From positions 1 through 34,454 of the forward strand of contig JACEMX010000146.1 of the NCBI GenBank assembly GCA_013867335.1: a DNA stretch of 34,454 bases. The letters are read 5' to 3'. Positions 9,191-18,941 of the stretch are shown here, one piece after another. How positions within the stretch are numbered: position 1 is the stretch's first letter; each line of letters starts with the position of its first letter. Under the pieces are notes generated by a model. The model had not been told where the DNA came from, made no database searches, and saw nothing but the letters and a program-made list of their open reading frames with translations. The translations under genes and the position numbers were made by a program. This DNA comes from Candidatus Nitrosomaritimum aestuariumsis (GTDB lineage: Archaea; Thermoproteota; Nitrososphaeria; Nitrososphaerales; Nitrosopumilaceae).

Positions 9191-10519
9191 TTAATTTTCA
9201 TATAAAGAGAACCACGAAGAAGAATTATCAAATTTAGAATTTTTGTTTGCTTTACCTATACGCGTAATAGGCCTACTGAGATGCCTATGAGCAGAAATAT
9301 CTGGAATGTATTGTTGTTTTTTTATTTTTCTAGGAATTTCTAAAGAGGTCTTTTTCTTGGCTGTTTTTCCGCATTTTACACATTTGTAACCTTGATTCTT
9401 TCCTTTTGATTTCATTTTTTTATTGCATTTTACACATAGAGGATTTGTTTGTGATATGTTTTTTTCAAGATTTAGTATCTGAATAAATTCTAGATTTAAT
9501 GTTCTAGGATGGGTTTTTGATGCCTTTCTTACACCACCTCCCACTCTTATTTTGTCTCCTTTAATCAAATTCAATCCAATCGAGGATAATCCTGTGGGTT
9601 GGTATATTGCGCAGTGTATTTCTATATTATCAACAGAAATTGAAAAAAATACATGTCCGCCTTTTTCGATTTTTGGAGTTGATGATACTATACCTGTGAC
9701 AATCCCAGATGCATATGGTTTGAGAGTAGTACTGGTCAAAGTATTTTTGAGATGATCACCTGTTCCCTGATTAGATTTGAATATCATGTGTCCATCTAAT
9801 TTTTCTTTAGTTTCAAGAATTTTTGTGGCCTCTAACAACGATTCAATTTTTTCTCCACGAACACCATAAAATACAGGATCAGGTCCATGAGGTGTAATTA
9901 GTACTCTGGATTTTTTATAATCAAAACTATTGAATGTGTGAGGAAATGTTTGTTGCTGCATTGTTTTTACACTTTGAGCAGAAATCTTTCTCTCTTTTCC
10001 AAACTTTGAGCGTTTTCTATAACTAAGTAATTCTAGTGTATGATCATCAAAATTATACCCAATGGCACCAATTGCACCAACAAGTCCTTGTCCATTACCC
10101 TTGTAAAAAACTTCAAGATTGTTTTTTGAGGCAAATTCTTTTGCATGGTTTCTGTTGATTAGTTGCCATAATGCCAATTCGCTGAATTCTGTGAATTTAG
10201 ATGGAATTGCTGTATTTTCATAAAATACAAGCCCAGGATTTGCCCCGTTTTTTGTGTCAGAGTATTTTGAAACAAAGTTTTTAATTTTATTTTTAATTTT
10301 TTCGGGATCCTCGGTTCTAATTTTTAGTGATACAGCCCCATTTCCGCGTGTTTTCCAAGGAATATTGGGGTTAAACCTAATTAATTTTGGATAATCTAAA
10401 AATTCTAAATCCTGCGTTTTCAAATAATTTACAATTTTGAAAGCCAAAAATGTAGTACACATTCCCTTTGGCGAGTCAGTATCATCAAAACCAATGTGAA
10501 GAACGGTTGAATTTTCCAT
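9191..10519 (-). CDS. tiaS: tRNA(Ile2) 2-agmatinylcytidine synthetase TiaS
   Basis: LHIGFDDTDSPKGMCTTFLA, TRGNGAVSLKI, C-terminal zinc ribbon CVKCNKKM...YKCVKCGK. Confidence 0.92.
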   Translation of the reverse strand: MENSTVLHIGFDDTDSPKGMCTTFLAFKIVNYLKTQDLEFLDYPKLIRFNPNIPWKTRGNGAVSLKIRTEDPEKIKNKIKNFVSKYSDTKNGANPGLVFYENTAIPSKFTEFSELALWQLINRNHAKEFASKNNLEVFYKGNGQGLVGAIGAIGYNFDDHTLELLSYRKRSKFGKERKISAQSVKTMQQQTFPHTFNSFDYKKSRVLITPHGPDPVFYGVRGEKIESLLEATKILETKEKLDGHMIFKSNQGTGDHLKNTLTSTTLKPYASGIVTGIVSSTPKIEKGGHVFFSISVDNIEIHCAIYQPTGLSSIGLNLIKGDKIRVGGGVRKASKTHPRTLNLEFIQILNLEKNISQTNPLCVKCNKKMKSKGKNQGYKCVKCGKTAKKKTSLEIPRKIKKQQYIPDISAHRHLSRPITRIGKANKNSKFDNSSSWFSLYEN

Positions 10520-10570
10520 GTATTCATAATTATTTGGCAGACATTTTTAGTTGTCGAGTTTTACAGTTGG

Positions 10571-10579
10571 TTTAAATTA
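10571..10579 (+). promoter_or_regulatory. TATA-like element for dph2
   Basis: tttaaatta centred 28 nt upstream of the TTG start at 10603. Confidence 0.5.
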
Positions 10580-10602
10580 AAATCACAATACTTGAAGTTG
10601 CC

Positions 10603-11598
10603 TTGATAGTAATAGATGAAAAAAGGATTTTTGAAGAAATTAAATCAAAACAGCCAGCTTCAGTATCCTTGAATGGACCAGATGGAATTTTACCTCAAAT
10701 CCAAGAAACTGCTACCAATATTACAAAAAAATTTGGCATTCCAGCATATGTTTTGGCCGATACCACATGGGGAACATGTGATTTGAATTCAAATGCAGGA
10801 AAAATTTTAGGAACTGGTATTCAATTTAATGTAGGACATACAATTAACACTGAATCTATTGAGAAAAATGTAATTTTAATTGATGCCTTTGATGATGTAA
10901 ATTTTGATAGTGTTGCAAACAAATGTGCAAAAATATTATCTGGAAAAACTATTGGGCTTGTAACAGACAGCCAGCACCTTCATCAAATGGATAATGTAAA
11001 GAAAATTTTAACTGATAATGGTGTTGATGTGAAAATTGGAAAAGGTGGCGGACAATTAAATGATGGTCAAGTCTTTGGATGTGAATTTTATCCTGCAACT
11101 AAGCTCAAAGAGAAAGTAGATGCATATGTCTTCTTAGGACAAAGTAATTTCCATGCATCAGGAATAGCATTATCAACAAACAAACCCACATATGTTTTGG
11201 ATCCATATTTCAATGAAGTAAGAGAAATTACTGAATTTGCTCAGAAATTAAAAAAGAAAGCAACACTTGCAATTTACAAAGCAGCAGAAGCAAAAACATT
11301 TGGAATAATTGTTGGACTCAAAGAAGGACAGTTATCAAAATTATTTGCATTAGAATTCAAAAAGCAATTAGAAAAAGAAGGTAAAGAAGTTCAATTGTTT
11401 GCATTAACTGATATTACAAGCGATAGGCTAAACAACCTAAAGGGAATAGATGCCTTCATTCAGGTAGCATGTCCAAGAATATCTACTGACAATCAATTTG
11501 ATAAACCAGTTTTATCTTCCCCCCAGGCAAATGCTCTTTTGAGATTATTAAGAAATGAAAGTCTTCAAGAGTATTTCGAATTACCTCATTGGCTATAA
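10603..11598 (+). CDS. dph2: 2-(3-amino-3-carboxypropyl)histidine synthase Dph2 (diphthamide biosynthesis)
   Basis: SLNGPDGILPQIQ, VLADTTWGTCD, DGQVFGCEFYPA, QVACPRIS (three spaced Cys for 4Fe-4S); TTG start. Confidence 0.9.
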   Translation: MIVIDEKRIFEEIKSKQPASVSLNGPDGILPQIQETATNITKKFGIPAYVLADTTWGTCDLNSNAGKILGTGIQFNVGHTINTESIEKNVILIDAFDDVNFDSVANKCAKILSGKTIGLVTDSQHLHQMDNVKKILTDNGVDVKIGKGGGQLNDGQVFGCEFYPATKLKEKVDAYVFLGQSNFHASGIALSTNKPTYVLDPYFNEVREITEFAQKLKKKATLAIYKAAEAKTFGIIVGLKEGQLSKLFALEFKKQLEKEGKEVQLFALTDITSDRLNNLKGIDAFIQVACPRISTDNQFDKPVLSSPQANALLRLLRNESLQEYFELPHWL

Positions 11599-11600
11599 AA

Positions 11601-12206
11601 TTAGGAGAATAAGCTTTGATATCTAGGATCATTTGTAAGATTTTCAAAAAACTTTGATTTTTTTGCTTTGATTTTGTATTGATTTCCCTGAGAGATTGAA
11701 TTTTTTAAATTATCAAGAGCTTCTTCTATTTGAGATAGCATGATTAGATTACATGCTTTGTCAAACAAAACATCTCCATTGTTGGGATAATCCTCTAAAA
11801 TTTTATTACAGCATAAAATAGAGTCTTGAAATTTTTCCATTGAAAGTAGGATTCTTTCTTTATGATACAAAGCAATATTGTATTTGGGATTATTCTCTAA
11901 AATTTCATCACATAAAGATACTGCTTCTGGAAGATTTCCTTTTTTTCTCAGAGAAGAGATCTTGTTTACAAGTACCGGAATATCCTTAGAATCTAATTTT
12001 AATGCAGCATCATAGCATTGTATAGCAGAGTCATAATCTTTGAGTTTGCTTAGTGCATACCCTTTATTGTTTAAACATGCCAAATGGTTTGGATTTTCAT
12101 TTAGAATTTTGTCGTAGTAAGTTATTGCCTCTTGTAATTTTCCGTGTAAGAATAATCTGTTGGCTTCATCTAAAATTGAATCAATTTTGGGATCAGTCAT
12201 AATCAA
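11601..12206 (-). CDS. TPR-repeat protein
   Basis: Repeated TPR units: ALSKLKDYDSAIQCYDAALKLD, LLSMEKFQDSILCCNKILEDYP. Confidence 0.8.
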   Translation of the reverse strand: MIMTDPKIDSILDEANRLFLHGKLQEAITYYDKILNENPNHLACLNNKGYALSKLKDYDSAIQCYDAALKLDSKDIPVLVNKISSLRKKGNLPEAVSLCDEILENNPKYNIALYHKERILLSMEKFQDSILCCNKILEDYPNNGDVLFDKACNLIMLSQIEEALDNLKNSISQGNQYKIKAKKSKFFENLTNDPRYQSLFS

Positions 12207-12213
12207 ATCAGGA

Positions 12214-13284
12214 TTATGGCTTCATTAGGATTTTTCCAAAAAGACCCTTACCTTTGAGCATTTTGTTATGCGCTTCAGGTGCCTGTTCTAGGGAATAAAC
12301 TGAATCAATTATGGCTTTTATTTTTCCTTGTGACATCCAAAATAATCCCTGCTCTAATTCTGCTCTTGTTCCTTGAGTAGAACCTAAAATGTTAATTCCT
12401 TTAAAGAAGATGTGTCGTAAATCAGTTTTTGCCATATACCCAGTAGTAGCTCCCGTCGTTACAATTGTCGCACCGTATTTGAGTAAAGTTAACTCCTTGT
12501 TCCAATGATTTCCGCCAATGTGTTCAAAGATTACATCGATACCAGGAATATCACCGAAAGGCTTTGTAATTTTTTTTGAAATAGCTCGTACCTCTTTATG
12601 CCAATCTTCTTTTCTATGATCTACTGCATAATCTGCTCCTAATTCTTTTAATTTATTCAGCTTATCAGGACTGGCAGTTGCAATAACAGTACATCCAAAC
12701 AGTTTGGCAATTTGAATACCAAAACTTCCTACTCCAGAACTTCCTCCCATTACCAACACAAGTTGTCCGGGTTGAATTTTTGCTCGACCTACAAGCATAT
12801 GCCATGAAGTCAATAGGGTCATAGAAGCTGCAGCAGCTTCATCATAAGTTACATTTTCAGGGATTTTTACGACATTTACTTCTGGTAGATGAGTTACTTC
12901 GCAGTATCCTCCCCAAAGTGGACCAGTTTCAAATCCCCAAATTTTCCTTTTTTTACAATTGTATTCTTCCCCTTTGGTACATGTTTTACATACTCTACAT
13001 GACATGTTTCCATGGGATACTACCCTGTCTCCAACCTTGATATTTTTTACATCGTCTCCTATGGCAATTACTTCCCCGGCAGCATCGGTTCCAGAAATAT
13101 GTGGTAGAGGAATTGCTAATGGTTTTCCTCTCATTCCCCAAATATCGTCATAATTTAATGCCGCTGCTTTTACCTTGAAAATAACCTCATTTGGCTTCGG
13201 TTTAGGCTCAGGAATATCCTTAATTTTTAAAATTTTGGAAAAATCGTCATCTGTAGTATATTCGTCATATACCAAGGCCTTCAT
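12214..13284 (-). CDS. Zinc-binding MDR-family alcohol dehydrogenase / enoyl reductase-like oxidoreductase
   Basis: GTDAAGEVIAIGDDVKNIKVGDRVV; structural Zn Cys cluster CRVCKTCTKGEEYNC; VMGGSSGVGSFGIQIAKLFG nucleotide-binding motif. Confidence 0.85.
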   Translation of the reverse strand: MKALVYDEYTTDDDFSKILKIKDIPEPKPKPNEVIFKVKAAALNYDDIWGMRGKPLAIPLPHISGTDAAGEVIAIGDDVKNIKVGDRVVSHGNMSCRVCKTCTKGEEYNCKKRKIWGFETGPLWGGYCEVTHLPEVNVVKIPENVTYDEAAAASMTLLTSWHMLVGRAKIQPGQLVLVMGGSSGVGSFGIQIAKLFGCTVIATASPDKLNKLKELGADYAVDHRKEDWHKEVRAISKKITKPFGDIPGIDVIFEHIGGNHWNKELTLLKYGATIVTTGATTGYMAKTDLRHIFFKGINILGSTQGTRAELEQGLFWMSQGKIKAIIDSVYSLEQAPEAHNKMLKGKGLFGKILMKP

Positions 13285-13367
13285 GATTTTTCTGAATTGT
13301 TTTGTAGTTATATGATTTCCTAAGATGAACTATAAACAATTATAATCATAAAAATGAGAATGAAATC

Positions 13368-13919
13368 ATGTCAGAGTCCACTGTAATTCCTGGAGATAAA
13401 ATCGCATCAATTGAAGAATATGAATCTGGACACAATACATTTGATGATGGAGATATGGTTCGTGCATCTACTGTAGGTGAGAAAATTCTTGATAAATCAA
13501 CTCGTGTTGCTAGCGTAAAACATCCTAGACTTTTGTCTATCCCCAGAGTTGGTGATATTGTAACAGGAACAGTTGTTGCAGTGATGTCTTCAATGATTGC
13601 AGTGTCTATCGACTACATTAATGGAAAACCAACAACATCTAAGGTAGAATGTGTTTGCTCTACAAGAAACATTAGAAGAAAGAATATTGCATTGGCAAAT
13701 GATATAGTAACTCTAAAAATTTTAAATCATCTTAATGGAACCATCCATGCAACTATTGATGAATCTCAATTAGGTGTACTATTTACAAAATGCAGAAAGT
13801 GTGGAGGAAAAGTTGTTCCAATGCGTGATGCCATTAAATGTACTGAATGTGCATGGATTGATGAAAGAAAACTTTCATCAAACTTTGGCAACGGTGATTT
13901 TGTTCATCTTAGAGATTAA
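13368..13919 (+). CDS. csl4: Exosome complex RNA-binding protein Csl4
   Basis: VIPGDKIASIEEY, S1-like PRVGDIVTGTVVAVMSSMIAVSIDYI, C-terminal zinc ribbon CRKCGGKVVPMRDAIKCTECAWIDERKL. Confidence 0.9.
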   Translation: MSESTVIPGDKIASIEEYESGHNTFDDGDMVRASTVGEKILDKSTRVASVKHPRLLSIPRVGDIVTGTVVAVMSSMIAVSIDYINGKPTTSKVECVCSTRNIRRKNIALANDIVTLKILNHLNGTIHATIDESQLGVLFTKCRKCGGKVVPMRDAIKCTECAWIDERKLSSNFGNGDFVHLRD

Positions 13920-13922
13920 GAA

Positions 13923-14738
13923 ATGACAAAAGTATCGTTCCAAGGGGAGCGAGGTGCATACAGTGAAGCTGCAGCAAGATCCTTTTTCGTAGATGATATT
14001 GAAACAGTTCCTCTTCCAACTTTTTCAGAGGTTTTAGAAAGTACAGTAAATGACAATACAGACTATTCAGTTTTACCTGTAGAAAATTCTCTAGAAGGAA
14101 GTGTTGGGGAAAGCTACGACTTGCTAAATACAACTTCTTTGAATGTGATGGGTGAAATTTATCATAGAATTGAGCATTGTTTGATTGGAAACGGAAAGTT
14201 AGAAGATATTGATACTGTTTATTCTCATCCTCAAGCTTTGGGTCAATGTAGAGACTTTATCCAGAGACATCATATGAAAACAGTTCCCACTTATGATACA
14301 GCAGGTAGTGTTAGAATAATCAAAGAGATAGGAAAAGGTAGTAATTCATGTATTGCAAGTAAAACCGCCTCTGAAATTTACCAAATGCCTGTAATTGAAG
14401 AAAATATTGCAGATACAACGAATAACTATACTAGATTTTTGGTGTTATCCAAAAACGAAAGCCAAGAAACTGGGAAGGATAAGACGTCAATAATTTTTTC
14501 AATAAAACATGAACCAGGTTCACTTTTTAGAATAATAGAGAATTTTCATATTTTTAATGTCAATTTAACAAAGATTGAATCAAGACCAACCAAAGCTACA
14601 AACTGGGAATACAATTTCTATGTAGATTTTGAAGGTCATGCAAAAAACCAACAAATTGCAGAAATGCTTGAAAAAATTAAAGCAGATACTATGTTTATGA
14701 AAATTCTAGGATCTTATCCTTCTGCAAAATTGGATTAG
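13923..14738 (+). CDS. pheA: Prephenate dehydratase with ACT domain
   Basis: VSFQGERGAYSEAAA, VLPVENSLEGSVGESYDLL, NYTRFLVL, ESRPTKATNWEYNFYVDFEGH. Confidence 0.93.
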   Translation: MTKVSFQGERGAYSEAAARSFFVDDIETVPLPTFSEVLESTVNDNTDYSVLPVENSLEGSVGESYDLLNTTSLNVMGEIYHRIEHCLIGNGKLEDIDTVYSHPQALGQCRDFIQRHHMKTVPTYDTAGSVRIIKEIGKGSNSCIASKTASEIYQMPVIEENIADTTNNYTRFLVLSKNESQETGKDKTSIIFSIKHEPGSLFRIIENFHIFNVNLTKIESRPTKATNWEYNFYVDFEGHAKNQQIAEMLEKIKADTMFMKILGSYPSAKLD

Positions 14739-15202
14739 AATCCTTTTGGTTTTCTTAGAGTAAAGCCCATACTAAATCCAATTATAACCATACCAGAAAT
14801 GATCACCATAAGATCATATGTAAACCAAATTGGCTCAGAACTTCGTACCAATTTTCCTGTTATTGTTAGTTCTGAATTTCCAGTATTTTGTATTTTTATT
14901 TTAGTTTCCCCGTCTTCAGAATGTTCCCAATTTAATTGCAATTCTTTTTTGTATGATGTATTAGGAATTTGATATCCATCACCTGGACTTTGAAGAGTAA
15001 GATCAAATGCATCACCAGAAATATTCATGATTTGTGTGGTTCCAATTGGCGCGGGAATAGTGTAAGATATGGATTCTCCAATCTCAACAGTGTAATTTTC
15101 ATCGATCATAAGGGGTCCAATGTGATTTACCAAAGAAACAACACCAATTCCAATTATCACTGCACCGGCGATTAGTCCAATTATAGTCCGTTTTGATAAC
15201 AC
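14735..15202 (-). CDS. Hypothetical protein with N- and C-terminal transmembrane helices and an extracytoplasmic beta-rich domain
   Basis: IIGLIAGAVIIGIGVVSLV at the N-terminus and LMVIISGMVIIGFSMGFTL at the C-terminus. Confidence 0.7.
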   Translation of the reverse strand: MLSKRTIIGLIAGAVIIGIGVVSLVNHIGPLMIDENYTVEIGESISYTIPAPIGTTQIMNISGDAFDLTLQSPGDGYQIPNTSYKKELQLNWEHSEDGETKIKIQNTGNSELTITGKLVRSSEPIWFTYDLMVIISGMVIIGFSMGFTLRKPKGF

Positions 15203-15237
15203 AGCTTTATGGTTTGAGATACTGCTTAAAAAATTAA

Positions 15238-16671
15238 CTACATCACAGAAACATCATGAGGTTGACTTTCTGCAAAGCCGGCCCTTGACATTTTGATAAA
15301 TTCAGCATTTTCCTGCATTTGAGCAAGGGTATGAGCACCACAATAACTTAGACCAGAACGAACTCCTCCTGTTAGTTGCTTTAGGATATCAGTTACTGTG
15401 CCTTTGTATGGAACCATTGCCTCAACTCCTTCGGCAACATAATCATTAAGATCATCATCAAAGGAGACTGAGCCTGTTTCTTTTGATTTTCTGCCAAGAG
15501 AAGCACCTAATGAAGCCATACCACGATAAACTTTGAATCGTTTTCCGTTTTTAGTCAATACTGTTCCTGGGGACTCGTCTGTTCCGCCTAGCATACTTCC
15601 AACCATTACAGAGGATGCACCTGCTGCTAAGGCCTTTGTTGCATCACCAGAAGTTCTTGTTCCTCCATCAGAAATTATGGGAATTCCGTAATCTCTTCCT
15701 ACTTTTGCACAATCCATTACTGCAGTTAATTGTGGTACACCAGATCCAGTGATAACTCGAGTAATACAAATTGAACCAGAACCTACTCCAACTTTTACGG
15801 CATCAACACCTGCTTTAATCAAATCTTCTGCTCCTTGAGCTGTTGCAATGTTTCCTGCAATTAATTCACAATCTGGAAATGCTTTTTTGATATTTTGAAC
15901 TGTACTGATTGCATTTTCGCTATGTCCGTGTGCAATGTCCACTACCAATACATCAGTTCCTGCATCCAACAATGCCTCTGTTCTTTCCAAAAAGTCTCCC
16001 TTAACACCCACTGCAGCTCCAACAAGAGGTCTTCCCTTTTTGTCCTTTGATGCAGAAGGATAATCCTCAATGTTTGTAATGTCTTTGCTGGTGATAAGAC
16101 CTGTGATTAGTCCAGATTCATCAACTAGAGGTAGTTTTTCAATTTTATGATTATGTAAAGTCTCTTTTGCTTCTTCTAGACTAATTCCAGGTTTTGCAGT
16201 AACTAAATCGGTAGACATTACATCTTTGATTAAACTAGAATTATTTTTCTCAAACAGTAAATCACGGTCAGTAACAATTCCTACAAGTTTAGAGTTAGAG
16301 TCAACTACCAAAAGTCCAGACACTTCTTTTTCTTCTGCCGAATCTATGGCATCTTGAACGGTTTTGTCCTGATTAATTGTATAAGGATTTTCGATAATCA
16401 CACTTCCAGCTCTTTTGACCTTTAGAACCTCGTTTGCCTGTTCTTTGATTGTTAGAAATCTGTGAATAATTCCAATACCTCCCGCACGAGCCATAGTTAC
16501 AGCCATAGCAGATTCTGTGACGGTGTCCATATTGGCACTAACAAATGGAATGTTAATGGAGATATTTCTTGATAATTTTGTGCTTAAATTGGTTTGAGAT
16601 CGGCTAGTAATATCTGAATATTTGGGTACAAGAAGAACATCGTCAAAAGTTAATCCTTCTTTGAATTCCAA
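15238..16671 (-). CDS. guaB: Inosine-5'-monophosphate dehydrogenase
   Basis: [16 protein letters not shown], tandem CBS domains, [17 protein letters not shown] (catalytic Cys loop), [22 protein letters not shown] start. Confidence 0.95.
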   Translation of the reverse strand: MEFKEGLTFDDVLLVPKYSDITSRSQTNLSTKLSRNISINIPFVSANMDTVTESAMAVTMARAGGIGIIHRFLTIKEQANEVLKVKRAGSVIIENPYTINQDKTVQDAIDSAEEKEVSGLLVVDSNSKLVGIVTDRDLLFEKNNSSLIKDVMSTDLVTAKPGISLEEAKETLHNHKIEKLPLVDESGLITGLITSKDITNIEDYPSASKDKKGRPLVGAAVGVKGDFLERTEALLDAGTDVLVVDIAHGHSENAISTVQNIKKAFPDCELIAGNIATAQGAEDLIKAGVDAVKVGVGSGSICITRVITGSGVPQLTAVMDCAKVGRDYGIPIISDGGTRTSGDATKALAAGASSVMVGSMLGGTDESPGTVLTKNGKRFKVYRGMASLGASLGRKSKETGSVSFDDDLNDYVAEGVEAMVPYKGTVTDILKQLTGGVRSGLSYCGAHTLAQMQENAEFIKMSRAGFAESQPHDVSVM

Positions 16672-16701
16672 CTAAACCTTGTTAAGAAAGTAAAATATTG
16701 A

Positions 16702-17568
16702 TTATAAGCCTTTGTTTCTCTTAGAGAGTTTTGATGCCACCAAAACCGCATCTTTTGTCTCCGATACATTATGCGTTCGTATAATATCAGCACCATTCAG
16801 AACAGAGACTACTTCAGCTGCAATAGATCCAAAGAGTCGATCAGAAGGATTTTCTTTTTGTAAAATTTTTCCAATTACAGATTTATTTGAAACAGAGATC
16901 AAAAGTGGGTATTTTTCTTTTATTGATTTTAGATTTTGTAGCACTTTGAGATCTCTCTTATACCAATCTGATCGTATTTTTGTAAAAAATTTACCTTCTC
17001 CAGATTTTCTAAAAAATCCAATTGCCGGATCTAAAACAATTTTGTTAGAAGGAAAATTAACTTTTTTTGAAATAGCCAGACTTTGCCTGAGAAGAGTTTT
17101 CGTTGAGGATACTGGATCCCCTGTTACTAATTTGGTGTCAAATGCACATAAAATTAATGATGGGTTGTAATTGGATATCACTTTGATCATTTTACTATCA
17201 TATTTTAATCCAGAAATATCGTTGATAATATCAACACCAAGCTCAAGTGCAGAATTTGCTACTGCTGCTCTGCATGTATCTACAGAAATAGGAAGATTAG
17301 AAACGTTTTGAATAATTTTAATTGCTTTAGAAATTCTGCTAAATTCTTCTTTTTCAGAAATCAAAGTTGACAGATATGGTGCGGTGGACATTCCTCCAAC
17401 ATCAATAAAATCTGCACCATCTAGTTCCATTTCTTTGATGGTGTTTGAGATAGATTGTTTTGATGTTTTTATGGATTTTTTGTAAAATGACTCAGAACTA
17501 GTGTTTAGTATACCCATAATACGGACTGGGTTGGTTCCACCTATGCCTACATTACCTAGTTTTGTCAT
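16702..17568 (-). CDS. folP: Dihydropteroate synthase-like protein
   Basis: VRIMGILNTSSESFYK, GADFIDVGGMSTAPY, SVDTCRAAVANSALELGVDIINDISG, LDPAIGF. Confidence 0.88.
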   Translation of the reverse strand: MTKLGNVGIGGTNPVRIMGILNTSSESFYKKSIKTSKQSISNTIKEMELDGADFIDVGGMSTAPYLSTLISEKEEFSRISKAIKIIQNVSNLPISVDTCRAAVANSALELGVDIINDISGLKYDSKMIKVISNYNPSLILCAFDTKLVTGDPVSSTKTLLRQSLAISKKVNFPSNKIVLDPAIGFFRKSGEGKFFTKIRSDWYKRDLKVLQNLKSIKEKYPLLISVSNKSVIGKILQKENPSDRLFGSIAAEVVSVLNGADIIRTHNVSETKDAVLVASKLSKRNKGL

Positions 17569-17575
17569 ATGATTT

Positions 17576-18340
17576 ATGATGAACTATACCAATTTGAGTG
17601 ATATGATGATTTCAGGATGGAATTCTAGATATAATGAAATTCTGAAAGAATTCAAGTACAATAAACGAAAAGATATGGAATCTGCTATTTTATTAGAATC
17701 TATGATTAAAAACCAAAATCAAATAAAAAAAATCAAGCAATTAATTAATAACCAAATAGTTGTTGTGATTGGTTCTGGACCTTCATTATCTTATGCAATT
17801 CCAAAATTAAAACAAATAAAAAAAACCATAACAATTGTTGCAGATTCTGCACTCAAGAAAGTAGTTGAAAATGGAATTAAGCCAGACATTGTTGTAACTG
17901 ATCTTGATGGAGATGAAATGACTTTGAAAAAAATTGGTAAGACAAATGTAGTGTTTGTGGTTCATGCTCATGGAGACAATATTTCAAAACTTGATTTTGT
18001 TGGAAATTTCAAAAATTATTTAGGATCAACTCAAACGAAACCATTTGGAAAAATACAAAATTTTGGAGGATTTACAGATGGAGACAGAGCAGTGTTTCTT
18101 GCAAGTTATTTTAATGCAAAAAAGATTATTCTTTTTGGGATGGATTTTGGGAATAGGATCGGTAAATTTTCATACACCAAGCCATCTGAAAGAAAAATTA
18201 AATTAAAAAAATTAAGAAAAGGGAAATATTTGTTAGAATGGCTTTCAACAAAAACAAAATCTGAATTATTTACTACTTCTCAACCCTTATCTGGTTTCAA
18301 AAAGATCCCTTACAGGAATCTGGATATCATAATTACCTAG
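17576..18340 (+). CDS. mptE: 6-hydroxymethyl-7,8-dihydropterin pyrophosphokinase, MptE-like (DUF115)
   Basis: VVVIGSGPSLSYAIPKLKQ, ADSALKKVVENGIKPDIVVTDLDGDE, VVHAHGDN, GFTDGDRAVFLASYFNA. Confidence 0.85.
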   Translation: MMNYTNLSDMMISGWNSRYNEILKEFKYNKRKDMESAILLESMIKNQNQIKKIKQLINNQIVVVIGSGPSLSYAIPKLKQIKKTITIVADSALKKVVENGIKPDIVVTDLDGDEMTLKKIGKTNVVFVVHAHGDNISKLDFVGNFKNYLGSTQTKPFGKIQNFGGFTDGDRAVFLASYFNAKKIILFGMDFGNRIGKFSYTKPSERKIKLKKLRKGKYLLEWLSTKTKSELFTTSQPLSGFKKIPYRNLDIIIT

Positions 18341-18364
18341 AATGCATTTAATAGCCATATCTAC

Positions 18365-18937
18365 TTGAGTCCAAACATGAAACCATCAGAGGAGCAAATA
18401 AAAGAGATTGTTAGCTGGCGAGAGGATTTAGTCAAACAGATAGATAAGCATACTCAAGCCATAGAAATCCTACAAAATAGGCTTCAGGTTTTAGATTCTA
18501 TGCTCAAAGAATCCAGTTTTACAAAGGCATCTTCTTTAGGTACATCACAAAAACCCTCAGAAGAAAAACCCATCGCTGGAAAAAAATCAATACCCATTAC
18601 TAGTGGAAATGAGGGTAAAGTTATTGCAAATGCCTTTGTGTCTCCAGAGCAAGTAGAGATAATTTTAGAAAATGATATGAAAATTAATCCAGATATCCCT
18701 CCTTTCAAATCATTCTTTTTAGATAGAATTATTGGAGAAATGAAAAGAAAAGATGTAGCTGATGCAGATAATGGAAAAATTCAAAAAAATTCTATTATTG
18801 ATTATGTAATTAATAAAAATGGTTCAGATATTCGTGAAATAATTATCAAAAACTACAAGGAAAAAGAAAGAGTAAATGAAATAATCAACACTGCTGGTTG
18901 GTCTCTTACACGTATGCTAGAAAATATCAAAAAGTGA
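18365..18937 (+). CDS. Hypothetical protein with N-terminal coiled coil
   Basis: Intact ORF in co-directional context; heptad-like REDLVKQIDKHTQAIEILQNRLQVLDSML; low-complexity linker, then a conserved-looking C-terminal domain. ATG at 18377 is an alternative start. Confidence 0.7.
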   Translation: MSPNMKPSEEQIKEIVSWREDLVKQIDKHTQAIEILQNRLQVLDSMLKESSFTKASSLGTSQKPSEEKPIAGKKSIPITSGNEGKVIANAFVSPEQVEIILENDMKINPDIPPFKSFFLDRIIGEMKRKDVADADNGKIQKNSIIDYVINKNGSDIREIIIKNYKEKERVNEIINTAGWSLTRMLENIKK

Positions 18938-18941
18938 TTAA

